From Anticarsia gemmatalis (Eukaryota > Arthropoda > Insecta > Lepidoptera > Erebidae): a DNA stretch of 64,000 nt. The translations under genes were made by a program, and so were the position numbers. A model generated the notes under the pieces. The model was not told the origin of the DNA and made no database searches. It worked only from the letters and a program-made list of their open reading frames with translations. The DNA is taken from contig NC_134769.1 in assembly GCF_050436995.1 (NCBI RefSeq), positions 5,208,001 through 5,272,000 of the forward strand, in the 5' to 3' direction. Positions 11,993 through 23,000 of this stretch are shown piece by piece (positions within the stretch are counted from its first letter, which is position 1; the number at the start of each line of letters is the position of its first letter).

Positions 11993-13139
11993 AGTATGGA
12001 TAAAGGAAGGTTTTTTACAAGTTTGTTGTTTGTTGAACCGTAAAACCAAACTTCTCTTAAATACCTATAGGTATTATAGATCTTAATCAATGAATTTGTA
12101 CGTTTTTTATTTTTTCCTAATCAAGTGTATCGAAAACCTTCATCATTGATTAACTTATAATGTCGAGGTCATTGTCAAAAAACATTTGCGAGTAAATGAA
12201 AACATTTCAGGGGATTTTTTTGTAAACATGACTAATTAGATACGCGATAAACGTTAATACTACTAGGTACTGAAAACGTATGACTAAAGTATAAGCAGAA
12301 ACAAATAATTATTTGGATAACACAAGAAATCCATTGGAAAAGAAGTCAGATTATGTTGTTAGCAAAAATATAGGCCTTCAAACAGCCAGAAATTAAATAT
12401 AAATTCAATAATAATATCTAAACATAATACAAGTAAAGTAAATAAATGAAAATCGAAGTATTTCATGGATGACAACGGGAAACTATAGCTGCTATTTGGC
12501 GTTAGTTAATTTATATTCCTCATGGGAAATAAGTCATGCATTGTTCATGTCATGAAAATAGTATTCGAATAACCCGTCAGTACAGTGACAGCGTTCAGGG
12601 GTACTGTACTACTCTACTGAATTAAACTATTGTTTGCGACTTCTGAGTAGGTACCTTATGTTACTATGGTATTTAAACTTTCGCGCTGCATGTTTATTAT
12701 GGCATGGTTGACTGTCAGCCTGCGACACAGCTAGAGTCTTTTGGATAAGCATATCACATTCTCATACATCTAGTCTTTATTGTAACATGCCATCTGGTGA
12801 AAGGTCGAGACAAGTGTTAATTCAAAATAAAATTTTACAAAAATGCATATCCCGTAGGTGTATGTGACTTAGTAGCACCGCGGTCAACAAAAATACAAAA
12901 TACCAGTTTACACATGTAAAAGTTTCAATAAATCACTTGTTATAAATAGAGCAGTCTATTGAGACGTCGTGTAAAGGGTCTATTGCAAGAGTGTAAGGAC
13001 CCACCGACGTCGGCTCGACGGAAGCCTTGCACAACAATGGGAGTAATAGGCACGCGTGTATGTGGTGAAAATTGGAAGTGGTAGCGGTGCTGGCTTACCT
13101 GTGAACTTTATTTTTCTTTAGTTTTAGTTGAGAATGGTT
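11993..13139. other. No gene seen
   Basis: AT-rich sequence. A short GC-richer patch at 13000-13030 contains the palindrome ccgacgtcgg. No exon or repeat was identified. Confidence 0.4.
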
Positions 13140-13163
13140 GAGAGAGAGAGAGAGAGAGAGAGA
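13140..13163 (+). repeat. (GA)12 microsatellite
   Basis: A perfect run of twelve GA dinucleotides. Confidence 0.95.
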
Positions 13164-13280
13164 AAAGGGATTTCTTGACAATTTATTATGGAGAGTATTG
13201 GGCTAACGCGGAAAAAGAGTAACTTAACGTTTTAGTCAGTTAAAAAAATTGTTTAATATTGCCTCACGGTTTAAAAATAA

Positions 13281-13550
13281 AGGCGCCCATAGCCAGTTGC
13301 GCTCACCGGTCGGTAAACGATCTATGGGTTAAGCAACCGTTGGCGCGGTCATTCCATAGATGGGTGACCGCATAGTGGTATTAGAGCTGAGCGTCTCCGT
13401 GCTTCGGAGGGCACGTAAAAAGTCGGTCCCGGCTGTTGTCTATTAAGATAACAGTCGATAAGCCATGTTAAAGGCCTCTCGGGCGGCTTGAACAACTTTG
13501 ACACTAGGTTGACCACTAACCATACGACACAAAAAAAGAAAAAAATATAT
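13281..13550 (+). mobile_element. 5S-rRNA-derived SINE
   Basis: Positions about 13301-13375 follow 5S rRNA. They contain 'caccggtc', 'gttaagcaacc' (A-box region), 'gcgcggtca' and 'tagatgggtgaccgc' (C-box region), in the right order and spacing. These blocks are the internal pol III promoter of 5S genes. Downstream comes a non-5S tail with 'gagcgtctccgtgcttcgga', 'gtcggtcccggct' and 'ggttgaccactaacc', which I know as a LINE-type tail in Lepidoptera, then an A-rich end. The 5' third of 5S is poorly matched and the 3' end of 5S is replaced. This is a SINE (SINE3 type) and not a 5S gene. Confidence 0.75.
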
Positions 13551-14029
13551 AATAAAAAGTCTAACTAAGGTAATAGTTAGAAGATTATCTAAGGCATTGT
13601 TGAACTTAATAAGATAAAAGAAAGGAAGTAATTATGTTCGTAGGTTGGTAAAGAGGTGCGACACTTTTCAAGATATTCTTTGTTGAAAACTTAGTCCATT
13701 AAATTATTTCAAGCTCTGAAAACTTTAAATAAGCTGAGCTTTAGAAGACTTCCGCCTTAAATTACACGTTTTCATACAAGAAAATCGCATGCACGTTTAA
13801 ATATCATACATAATTTCAAAGTTCGTTACTTGGGCCGAATCTTGTCTGTGGTATGAGAGGTCCCCGACGAACTGTCGAGCTTTTGAAAGGACCTACAAGA
13901 CGTAGGCACCCTTTGTTTGCTCGGAAACGGTTGTTATGTAGGTACAAAGATTGTATGTGGAGCGGCATCACCCATGTAAAGTTATCTTTCGGGAACGTTT
14001 CATTAAATTACATTGTTATTTTCACTCAC
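13551..14029 (-). other. Start of the intron downstream of the coding exon
   Basis: On the minus strand this is the first part of the intron that begins at the GTGAGT donor (14029-14024). No further exon of the gene was found here. A plus-strand open frame at 13853-14365 runs antisense through the real exon and is a shadow. Confidence 0.5.
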
Positions 14030-14178
14030 CTGTCATCTTGTAAGTGTTTCAGCTCGCTCATTTCCAGCTCCCGTCGGAGGTTTGACACCTCACAGAGAAG
14101 CATGTCTCGTTCAGCTGAGACCTTCTCCAGCTCGGCCCGCAGCCGGACCACCTCGCCGGTGAGATCCATCGTCGCCAT
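14030..14178 (-). CDS. First coding exon of an unidentified coiled-coil protein
   Basis: The exon encodes 49 residues from ATG at 14178, then two bases (AG) of a split codon, so the intron is phase 2. The donor is CAG|GTGAGT, a near-perfect consensus. The start is chosen because an in-frame TAG lies 24 bases upstream; a second Met is residue 4 (14169). The peptide begins MATMDLTGEVVRLRAELEKV and continues with SAERDMLL, then CEVSNLRRELEMSELKHLQD. Leucines and valines spaced by 3 and 4, with Glu/Arg/Lys between, predict a continuous coiled coil from about residue 8 to 47. Third-position GC is far higher than in the flanking DNA, which supports real coding. I do not recognise the protein. It would be the N-terminus of a larger scaffold or cytoskeletal-type protein, but that is inference. 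The following exons are not visible in the window and probably lie beyond its left edge. Confidence 0.8.
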
Positions 14179-14438
14179 CTCGACGACTATCGATAACCAC
14201 TATCGACACAACACATCACTAATCACGGCGACAACACAACAACACTCGGCACATAAGCCAATCACGATCGCGCATTTTAAATTTCGAACATCACTCAACT
14301 TGTCGTCACGCACACGTCACTCAGCACGAATAGGGATGGGGGAATTTCAAATTCCGAAACGTTAACGTGCAGCACAAATTCGTCAAACTTTTTCACCGTT
14401 CCGATGTTTCCGACCCGCTCAGTCTACATCGCTGGCAT
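14179..14438 (-). other. 5' leader part of the same exon, bounded by a splice acceptor
   Basis: Upstream of the start codon the minus strand reads back to an acceptor, TTATTGTTTCAG, with the AG at 14440-14439. The branch-point match CTAAC lies at 14463-14459. The exon is thus 409 nt long (14438-14030) and is not the first exon. The leader contains four short upstream ORFs that all end before the main start: 14438-14424 (4 codons), 14291-14277 (4), 14275-14219 (18) and 14216-14187 (9). The last stops 8 bases before the main ATG. Such a leader usually lowers translation or makes it stress-responsive. A transcription start inside this exon cannot be excluded. Confidence 0.6.
14188..14195. promoter_or_regulatory. 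DRE (DREF-type) motif
   Basis: A perfect palindromic TATCGATA sits 9 bases upstream of the start codon. DREF sites mark housekeeping promoters in insects. Here the site lies inside the spliced leader. Either an alternative promoter starts transcription close to it, or the match is by chance. Confidence 0.4.
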
Positions 14439-16618
14439 CTGAAACAATAAATCATTCCGTTAGGACGGGAGGGAAAAAGAAAATTGCTCTGTCGGTATGA
14501 GAGGCCGAAATATTCAGTTCATAAAGTGCGCAGCATACAATAGAAGGCGTATGAAGTTACAACTACGCGAGCTATGATAATACAGCGCATGAATAACAGA
14601 AATTGTTCCTCTTATTGGTTGTTTTCTGCAAACACAGTTTTTTTTGTACAAGTTCCTTTTATTACGCTGGAGCGAATGGAAATGGCATGTTTGTATTAAT
14701 CCTATGTCTTGTTTGACCCCGAAAGGTAGACATATTTGTATGTAATGTATTCTTATACAGCCTGTTATGTTATAACAGGAAATTTTCTTTTGTTTTCGCT
14801 GAAATAAGTTTCGTGTTTGTGTAAGGATATGTCTAATACAAGAAATAAACTTATATTATTATTCAATTATCTTTAATTTTCCGATGTTTTATTGATTTTA
14901 GATAATTCTTTACCGTTATTATATATTCAGCATCCGCAATAATACTCAACACTACCAGAAATTTTATAACTATCGACATAAAGTTACGACGCTTTCTGAG
15001 AAGCGTATAGAAAAACAAAAATATAAACAGACCTTTTACACTAGCAAGTAAACAAACATGGCCGTTGGAGACTTGGCGACAACACATTTGCATTCAGAAT
15101 ATCGTTTTACTACTCTCACTGGCCATGCAGGCAATATCCACTGTGTTTGAATCCCGGATCAGTGCTTACAGACTCAAAACTATAGTTAGGAGAAGCTAGC
15201 TGTAAGCAATACAACCAGTTATGTTTGATTTCATCACTCTCATAACTGTTAATTATTGTTTTGCCCGTCTAAAAACACAGGCAAACCTACGAAACGATTT
15301 CTTTCTTATTTCATTTCATTGGACAATGACTTTAATAGCTCAACCAATACTATGTTACGGAAATAAAATAAAATATATATCATTGGCGCATATGATTTAA
15401 AAATATAATATACAAATCTCAACTACAAAGTAGGAACAGACTGCCTTGAAATCATTTCTATAACTCCTGAATCATTGGGGGCAGAAGGGACCACACCACA
15501 CGCACTCAAAACTGACAACAACCCTATACTTTTATTCACTTCAAAAGATAGATACGCTTATCCGAAAGATATCTATGGGTTTTTCACTTAGTTCCCTATT
15601 AATAACCCACAAAACTCCTTTGAATTTCCAGTGCATTTATATTCATTGATTTTCCCCATACGTCAAAATGAATTAGTATCGTAATTAATAGTAACAGAAG
15701 CGGGAATGGAGCCGACGGGTGTGATTTTATAATTAATTCCGTCTGTAACGCGGTTAGCATCGCATTAGTTACATTGCTCGCCGGAAGAGCACGTGATAAA
15801 TGCTTTTGATGTATGGAACAAGTGATGAGCCGCAATGGTTTAGGAGTTAAATAATTTCACTCGTTTTTCTATTGTGATTGTAATAGACACAGGCATTTCA
15901 GTAAAGATGATTATGTAAAAAAACGTAGACAAAGATTTATCAAGGTAATTACTGCATGGCATATAAGTTATATGAATTATACATTTCACTAATTATATGT
16001 AAAAGGTTAAAAACACATTTATTAGTCACTTTTAATACGGCTATCGATAGCTGTAAGAAGCTCTGTGAAAACAAAACCATGAGAGAGTTCCCCATGACTC
16101 CAAATTAAATCTTGTTGGATGACATTAAATCAATTCTATGCGTTTTACTTAGTTCTTGGATGAATAGTTACTTTAAAAATAAAACCTACCCACGTTTAAT
16201 TTCTGTAAGGTTCCCTATGGAGCTAATAACAATATTCTGTGCAAACAAAACACATAGAAATAAATATCGACAAACGTTAATCGACGCTGGTGCAATTTTA
16301 TCCACATCGCAATTAAATAGGGATTATCTCGACTGCGTTCGATAATTACGTTTATATCGAACTAGTGTACCGTGAACTATACCATATAAGGGGCGTAAAT
16401 GCAGACATTTAATTAATACATCGAAGTAAAAAATAGATTCAGAGTTAATATAAAAGGGCAAAATGCATTTAGGAATAAATGTTAAACATTTAAGTTTATG
16501 ATTACTTAATAGATGGTTTAATTAAAACGTTCATAAGAGACGTAACATATTAATGAAACTAGATTTAATTGAAAGGATTATAGATCAAGACGTCTTTATA
16601 ATGAAATTCAGGGGCTTA
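14439..16618. other. Upstream intron of the coding exon; no other gene seen
   Basis: On the minus strand this precedes the acceptor and should be intron. It is AT-rich. Around 15140-15165 'gtgtttgaatcccggatcag' resembles a SINE or tRNA-like B-box remnant, but nothing more of such an element is present. Frames of 60-78 codons on either strand show no domains. Confidence 0.45.
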
Positions 16619-16735
16619 CGGATATCCGCATCCACATCCGCGGACCGTCCGCATTCATCCAGACATTCGCATCCACTTCCGCGGATTTTTAGAATAAAAA
16701 CTCCGCAAAGGCAGTCGCATCCGCGGTTTTCTAAA
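16619..16735 (+). repeat. Degenerate ATCCGC tandem repeat
   Basis: About 110 bp are built from imperfect copies of 'atccgc' and 'atccac/ttccgcgg' (for example 'ggatatccgcatccacatcc'). The 63-codon plus frame here owes its Ser/His/Pro content to this repeat and is not a gene. Confidence 0.7.
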
Positions 16736-18114
16736 AATTCGTAACAACCCTAGTCAATATCTAACCCGTGGGACGACATTATTTAGAAAGTAATTGAAAT
16801 AGGACCCCTAAGGCATAAGGAACATAAATGGTAGACCCATAAATTTAACCTCAAATTTAAAATCTCATCGATCTCACAACTTGTACTACAAAACCGCATC
16901 GATTCCGGGTATCGTTCGCCTTGGACAGATGAATGAGTCGCCAGTCGACACTTGAAGCTGAGAAATTACTTAATTTTACAATTAACACCGCTCTGTTACT
17001 ACCGTGAAGATTTGACGTGACCAATTCTAACTGGTTTCACTATCGATGGCAAAAACTACTGGATGACTTTATGCACTATACTAGTTTAAATAGTTGTGTC
17101 TCTTTCTTATTGAAGCATAAGAATAGGAGAGACAATTATGCCAGTCTGTTTATATTCTCTTGTTACACATGGTTGTTCTCACATGGGAACCGGTATAAGC
17201 TATCTAAGTCCAATAGTTGCAAGTAGGTACACACATTTATTGCATTAAATTTAAAGACATTTAGTTAAGTGCAGCATCAATTTCAGTTCTAAGGATTCAA
17301 TAATATTAAACAAAAAAAAACAATAATTTCAAATCAAACATAACAAAAACGAAAGTTTTAGAGACTAACTGTATTCCAAACATCACTATTAATTACAAAA
17401 CCATTGAACAATACGTCAGAAATCATTCAACTAAAACTTATCTTGACCTCTTCTGACTACCGCGTAAAGCGATCCAACTCACTTCAATACTTCTAATTGT
17501 AGACCATTTAAGATTTCCGCTTCTATTCTTTCATGTGTGGGAATTGTTCATAAGTTCATGAATACAGGTGTGGTCCCCAATTCAGCGGTGTCAATGACCT
17601 GTGCTGTGAATATTTTAGCAAGTTGTTGCAAAGCGACACTTGAAACTTCTCACAGATTCAAATGAAAGGCGAAATGTCTAGCAAGTTTGAAGCTTGATTT
17701 AGCAAGATGCTAGCAACTAAGCGACTAATGAGGCTATGTATAATAGAGTATATGTTTCTGTATTCACCTCTTTGATGCGAAATCTGAAACGTTTGGAAAC
17801 ATTCAGTCTTATTCATGTAGCTATTATTTTCCCGTCCACAATTTAAAGAATATTTTAGTTATTTGCTAGCTTGAAATTACATTTAAAATACCTAGCATAA
17901 TTAATTTAAGTTTATCTTAGAAATTGTCACTAATATCATACATTAAAGTCAGTTAATAATCTGAAATGTAAGAAGAGGTAATAAACTTAATTTGCCGTAA
18001 CCGAAATGACCGGATTACCGCATTGAACGCGTATTCATTCATGTGGTTTGCGGCTTATTTACTGTGTTGAAGTCGTCAAAACCGAATTTATTACGACATG
18101 TAATAAGTAATAAT
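16736..18114. other. No gene seen
   Basis: AT-rich sequence with no exon-like segment, RNA gene or recognisable element. Confidence 0.45.
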
Positions 18115-18326
18115 AAATTTAACCCATTAATGTCCTGCTGGGCAAGGGTCTCCTCCCGTAATCAGGGAGGGGTTAGGCCTTTCGTCAACCTCACCATACC
18201 TTCAAAAACTGTTTTAAAGAACTCTTAGGCATGCAAGGTTGCATCACGATGTTTTCCTTTGCCGTTGAAACAAGCTGGATATTTATTTCTAATACACACA
18301 TAATTTAGAAAAGTCATTGGTGTGAT
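18115..18326 (+). repeat. Non-LTR retrotransposon 3' end, copy 2 (internally deleted)
   Basis: This is the same family as 1931-2230: 'tgctgggcaagggtctcctc' and 'cacgatgttttcctttgccg' are present. The 'ccacgctggccaagtgcggg' block between them is lost and the tRNA-like tail is missing, so the copy is shorter and older. Confidence 0.7.
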
Positions 18327-19971
18327 TAAATATCGAAAATCATTGCCACGATCTAAACCAAGCAGAGGTTTGTGCTTTATCCCGAAGTAACACAAAGGCT
18401 TTCCTCATTGTCTTTCGCTGCGTTTTGTTTCCGACTGCCTGTTCGAGTCTTAATGAAGACATCTATGGCAGAAACGGCACTTAAGCGCACCATTAGCAGT
18501 TAGCGGTTATCCCAGAATGATCGTTAAACCAAATTAGTGCTTAGTGTAAACCTATGAAAATAAAAACACCAGTTTAAATTACTCAGTCGTCCGAAGAGTC
18601 GTGTATGCGACTGCACATCAAGGGAGCTCGATTTCCGAGTCAAACTTAGTGCAATTAGTATTTTTCAATCTGTTGGAATTGTCAGTCACCTGGAGTTACA
18701 TTGTGTTCGGTACGAGTCAAAAAGCTCGTCCAATAAGACATAGGACTCACTTTAAAAACGTCCGTGTGTTTCATACACCCCTGTTAAACCTCGTGGTATA
18801 AGAAGAGAGTATAACAAAACCGGTCAATTAGCATTTTTTTTTATATCGGCAACAAAAATACATTTGTGAAAATGTCAACTGTCTTATTATCACGGTTCTT
18901 GAGATACAGCTCAGTGACAACGGGGCAGACGAAGTCTTAGTAATAGAGTTCGGAATCGGAAACTTTGGGTACAGAACCTTAAAGAGTAAAAAAACTTAAA
19001 TAAAAATCACACCTGAAACTCGTCTAGTTAGTTTTCACCTGCGCCATGTCCAACAAGCGGTGATTTAATTAAATGTTCTGCCGGGAGTCACACTTGTTAA
19101 TAGTTAGTTTCCATGTCTATTTGTACGTGTAAAGTTTTTATATGTATACTGAATGACATGATGTTAGTTGCTGTGGTGTATTTTTTAGTATTCGTGTAAA
19201 AGGATTATGGAAATTGTATTTGTTAAAACTAAATAGTGTTTGCTGATACTTTTCGCGAGTTTCACAAATGAAAACAAACTTAACACTACATTCATAAACT
19301 TAATAGTTAACTTAGCCTTAGCTTTACCTAAGCCTAAACTTTAAAGTTTCCGAAATAATTTGTCACTATAATCAAGTTAATGATAGCATAGCCTGTTCAA
19401 TATAAAATCAATAACATTAGGTCACCTTATTCGGCACTTCATATGACAAGAAGAACAAAACTTAAATTCATACGTAAAATAAGACTACACTCTAGTTACT
19501 ATTTATAAATCATAACACGGAATGAGTCATACCATGCTTTGTTGAACTTCAATCCACAAAACAAAGGTCTATACGACCCTTTATCAAAAACTATTTCGAC
19601 CTCGCTATCACTGCAAATTGTACCTGCCAGGTATAAAGTAAACCGATACTCATAACCCCACAATATCTGCTAGAATTGCACAAAAGGATCTTGGGTTATT
19701 TTTTATCCCGACCGGATAGCCGGTTCCTGAGGGATATAAACTGAAATAAGGTTTCATCTTGTTAGGGAATCACTCCTCGCGAGTGAAGCCGCGTCTATAT
19801 GAAAGTGATTTGATCAATTTACAGGTTACTAGGTTTATATTTACTTTGACGTGGATAAGAAAAACTATGTTCAGTTTTAATGGAATAAAGTTTTGTTTGG
19901 CCAAAGAAAATACCTTGTTTCGTGCTTAACTTGTTTTAGTTACAATAATTACTACATTAATATATTACTAT
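18327..19971. other. No gene seen
   Basis: No coding exon is supported. A small interrupted hairpin at 19707-19739 (tatcccgaccgg ... ccggttcctgagggata) is the only structure noted. Confidence 0.45.
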
Positions 19972-20089
19972 CCCCCGGTTTCTGAGGTACCTTTAGCGGT
20001 AGTTCATCTATTCAATAGCATGTTTTTAATTGAATTTAAACGCTATTGAATAGATAAACTACCTATAAATGTCCCTCAGAAACCGGGGG
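19972..20089. mobile_element. Fold-back MITE, family 2
   Basis: The 118-bp element has inverted ends: CCCCCGGTTTCTGAGG at the left and its exact complement at the right. The pairing continues inside (tctattcaatagc against gctattgaataga), so nearly the whole element folds on itself. A target duplication is not clear; the flanks read ...actat and ttataac. There is no coding capacity. The superfamily is unknown. Confidence 0.7.
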
Positions 20090-23000
20090 TTATAACTTTC
20101 TAGTCTTGCTAAAAGCGCAGTAACTTAAAACATCTTCTGAGGAATACTCCACCACACAAATAACCACAAAAGCAAGCATTAAATAAGTCGCATCGGACAA
20201 ATACTAAATGTCAGATAAATGTCAGGTTTTACGATAATACTTATGAAAACCTTTTGCGAAATATACCTAAGCCGTTAAAAAATCAAGGTAATTTTTAATG
20301 CGCTAAGTAATAACTGCAAAAAAATTACGTCAGGGACATGAAACGCGCAAAAGTACCTGAATTATCTTTACACCTACAAAGACAAATATGGTACATTACT
20401 TTGAAAATAAACAACAAACGTGATAATAATCTCATAATTTTTACGTGCAAACCAAAACATAAACAATGGCACAAATCTCGAAACACTCGAAATGATAAAT
20501 CTTTATACATTGCGATGAAAATTAAATACTAACGTGATAGCAACAGGGGCTAATTCAGTTTGTAGCTTTGCTCTCTGCTAATTAAATAATCCACTTACAT
20601 TGCACTGTAATTATATTTGGGAAGACAGGAGGGAATGAAGCGTAAGGAGTAATAAGAAAATGGTGCATTGCAGTATTTTGTTTTGCACCAGATTGTATTA
20701 CTCGGACATTTACTAGTGCACTCTGTCGTTAAGATCCGAAACCTTTTAGCGTTGCCTATTGCGGTATTGGTAAAATCTGGACAGCAAAATGTTAGGTAAC
20801 GTGTACTTAACTGCAAGTTTTGAACAGAAATGCTTTTAAAACTTTTGCAGCTGCCAAAAGTCGAGAATTATTAGCTTGAAATTTCAGTGGCTTTTATTGC
20901 AGCTTGAACGGAAACCAGAATAGGAAATAAGGAATACTACCTGGATTAAAGTCAGGTATAAAAGATATGTATTGTTTATTCATTTCAACAAATTAAAACA
21001 AATATTGGTACTTAATAAAATTTATATTGAACATTTAAATGTGCTGCAACTAGCGCCATCTATGTATGATCTACGGCACTAAATACACAACTCGCGCGCA
21101 GATAATATCAGCTGATCTGCGTTGTGAAAGTGAACATTCGTCTACAGATGTCGCTAGCGGCACGAAAACATTGTCAATCGTTGATTTATTTACCGTGGGA
21201 AGTATCGTAAAACTGTAAACTGAGATATAAGAATTAGACTGACAGTTAGTAGTGTGTGGGGGAGAGTTAGATTAAGGGCCTGATTTACTGTTGTCGAGTT
21301 TTGTTGTCCCAATGACGTAAGTAAATCATGGCGGTTTGATTTCAGAGGTCAGGCAATAGTTTACTCAACTGTGTGAACTAGGTACGTATAACCGATTTTA
21401 ATATGAGAATAATTATGTGCATAGATCATAATACTGAACTGAAAGAGATTAATGATAGAGAAGCACGAATCGTGTCGATTTATTTCTTGCGGTAGAATAA
21501 AGAAATGATCTGTATTAAATAGATCTATCTAGATTTAAAATTTTACTTTTAGACGCGAACTAAATAATTAATTTTCTCACATTAAGAAATGGTGGAATAT
21601 GTATATCTCTATTGATTTAAAATTTTACTTTCAGATGCAATCGTAATAACAAAATATAAGATTTTTGTTTTATTTTGTGTTGAAACGTTTATTTGTTTAC
21701 TTATTTAATAAACAAGTTGAGAAAACTCCAAAAAATGCAGGTAAAATCAACAAAACACTCACTTAATTTTACTAAAAGGATGATAATGATTTAACAATAA
21801 ACATACAGGATCGAATATAATCGTTTATTTCCTACAATAAATAATTAATCTCTGCGAAATACATAAAGGGATTCCCATAAACTGCAAATGATGCGTAACG
21901 CGTTATTTTTACATTGTTCTACATTCCATGTTATTTATTAATGTTATTAAGCACAAGGTTTATTTGATAAGCGCTATACAAATAACGACGTTATCGATTA
22001 GCTAAAACGACGATAAATTACATTTCACATTTTTACGATACATCATTTTGTAAACATATTGTATCAATAATAATCATATTAAACAAAATTATGTTAACTT
22101 ATCTTATATTAAATTGTAATAGAAATGTAATTAAATAAGAATAAAAATCTTCTCCTTAAGCCGCCTCTAGAAGATAAATAATTATGATAATAAATATTGC
22201 ACATTAATGTCCGTTCAGTTTAGAGTTAAAATAATAATTGGGCAATATTAGGTATTGCAGGCTTGGCAGCCTGTCATTCATGTTGTGTTCCTTATCTTTC
22301 GGACGAAATAAAGCGTGCTATCGATATCGTACCATAGGTGATATTATTATCAATTAATTTATTGTGATTCAACTACAACAAACCAAATTAATGACCCCAC
22401 CTCACTTTGAGACTGAATTTGTCGGAAACTACTTCATCATCGATCATAGAAAGGGGAGCAATTATGGGCCTTTACGATAGGAACCAAATATTTGTGAAGC
22501 TAGGAAGCAGATATGTCGATGACATGATTTATTTCTATAGCTTACGACGCGAGTCTGTTTAAAAATAAGTCCTTACAATTTATTGTAGCAAATCTACAGC
22601 TAAACTGACTAAAGTATGTATAGATTAAACAATAACTATCAGATCCAAATATCTTCAACAGTCGTAACACAAATTGTATCGTGTTACCTTCAACCGTATT
22701 TCGCTAAATTTCCCCTGTGCCCGCAGTATTTTATCAAGTGCCAGTCATTTTGGTGAAATTCTGCCTATTCATTCCCCTGACTGTGCTTCGTATTCATTAA
22801 AGGAAGTAGACGAGTATGAAACAATCATAACGTGTAATTTGGTTCAACCCATTACATGGAGCTGACTGCGTAATTCTATGTTTTTAGTTGAAACATCTAT
22901 CATTATTTATAAGCGAGGAACTACTGTTCTGATATTGATATAAATTGCTAGGTTTATGAGGAGTATTTACTGACTGGGATTTTGATAAAAACTGTCTTAA

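Noticed and set aside
13301..13375. True 5S rRNA gene
   Set aside because: Only the internal control region matches. The 5' third is diverged and the 3' end is replaced by a LINE-like tail.
13853..14365. 170-codon plus-strand open frame, the longest in the window
   Set aside because: It runs antisense through the real exon (14030-14438). Its Ser/Arg/Thr-rich translation follows from the coiled-coil codons read backwards. The minus strand has the acceptor, start codon and donor.
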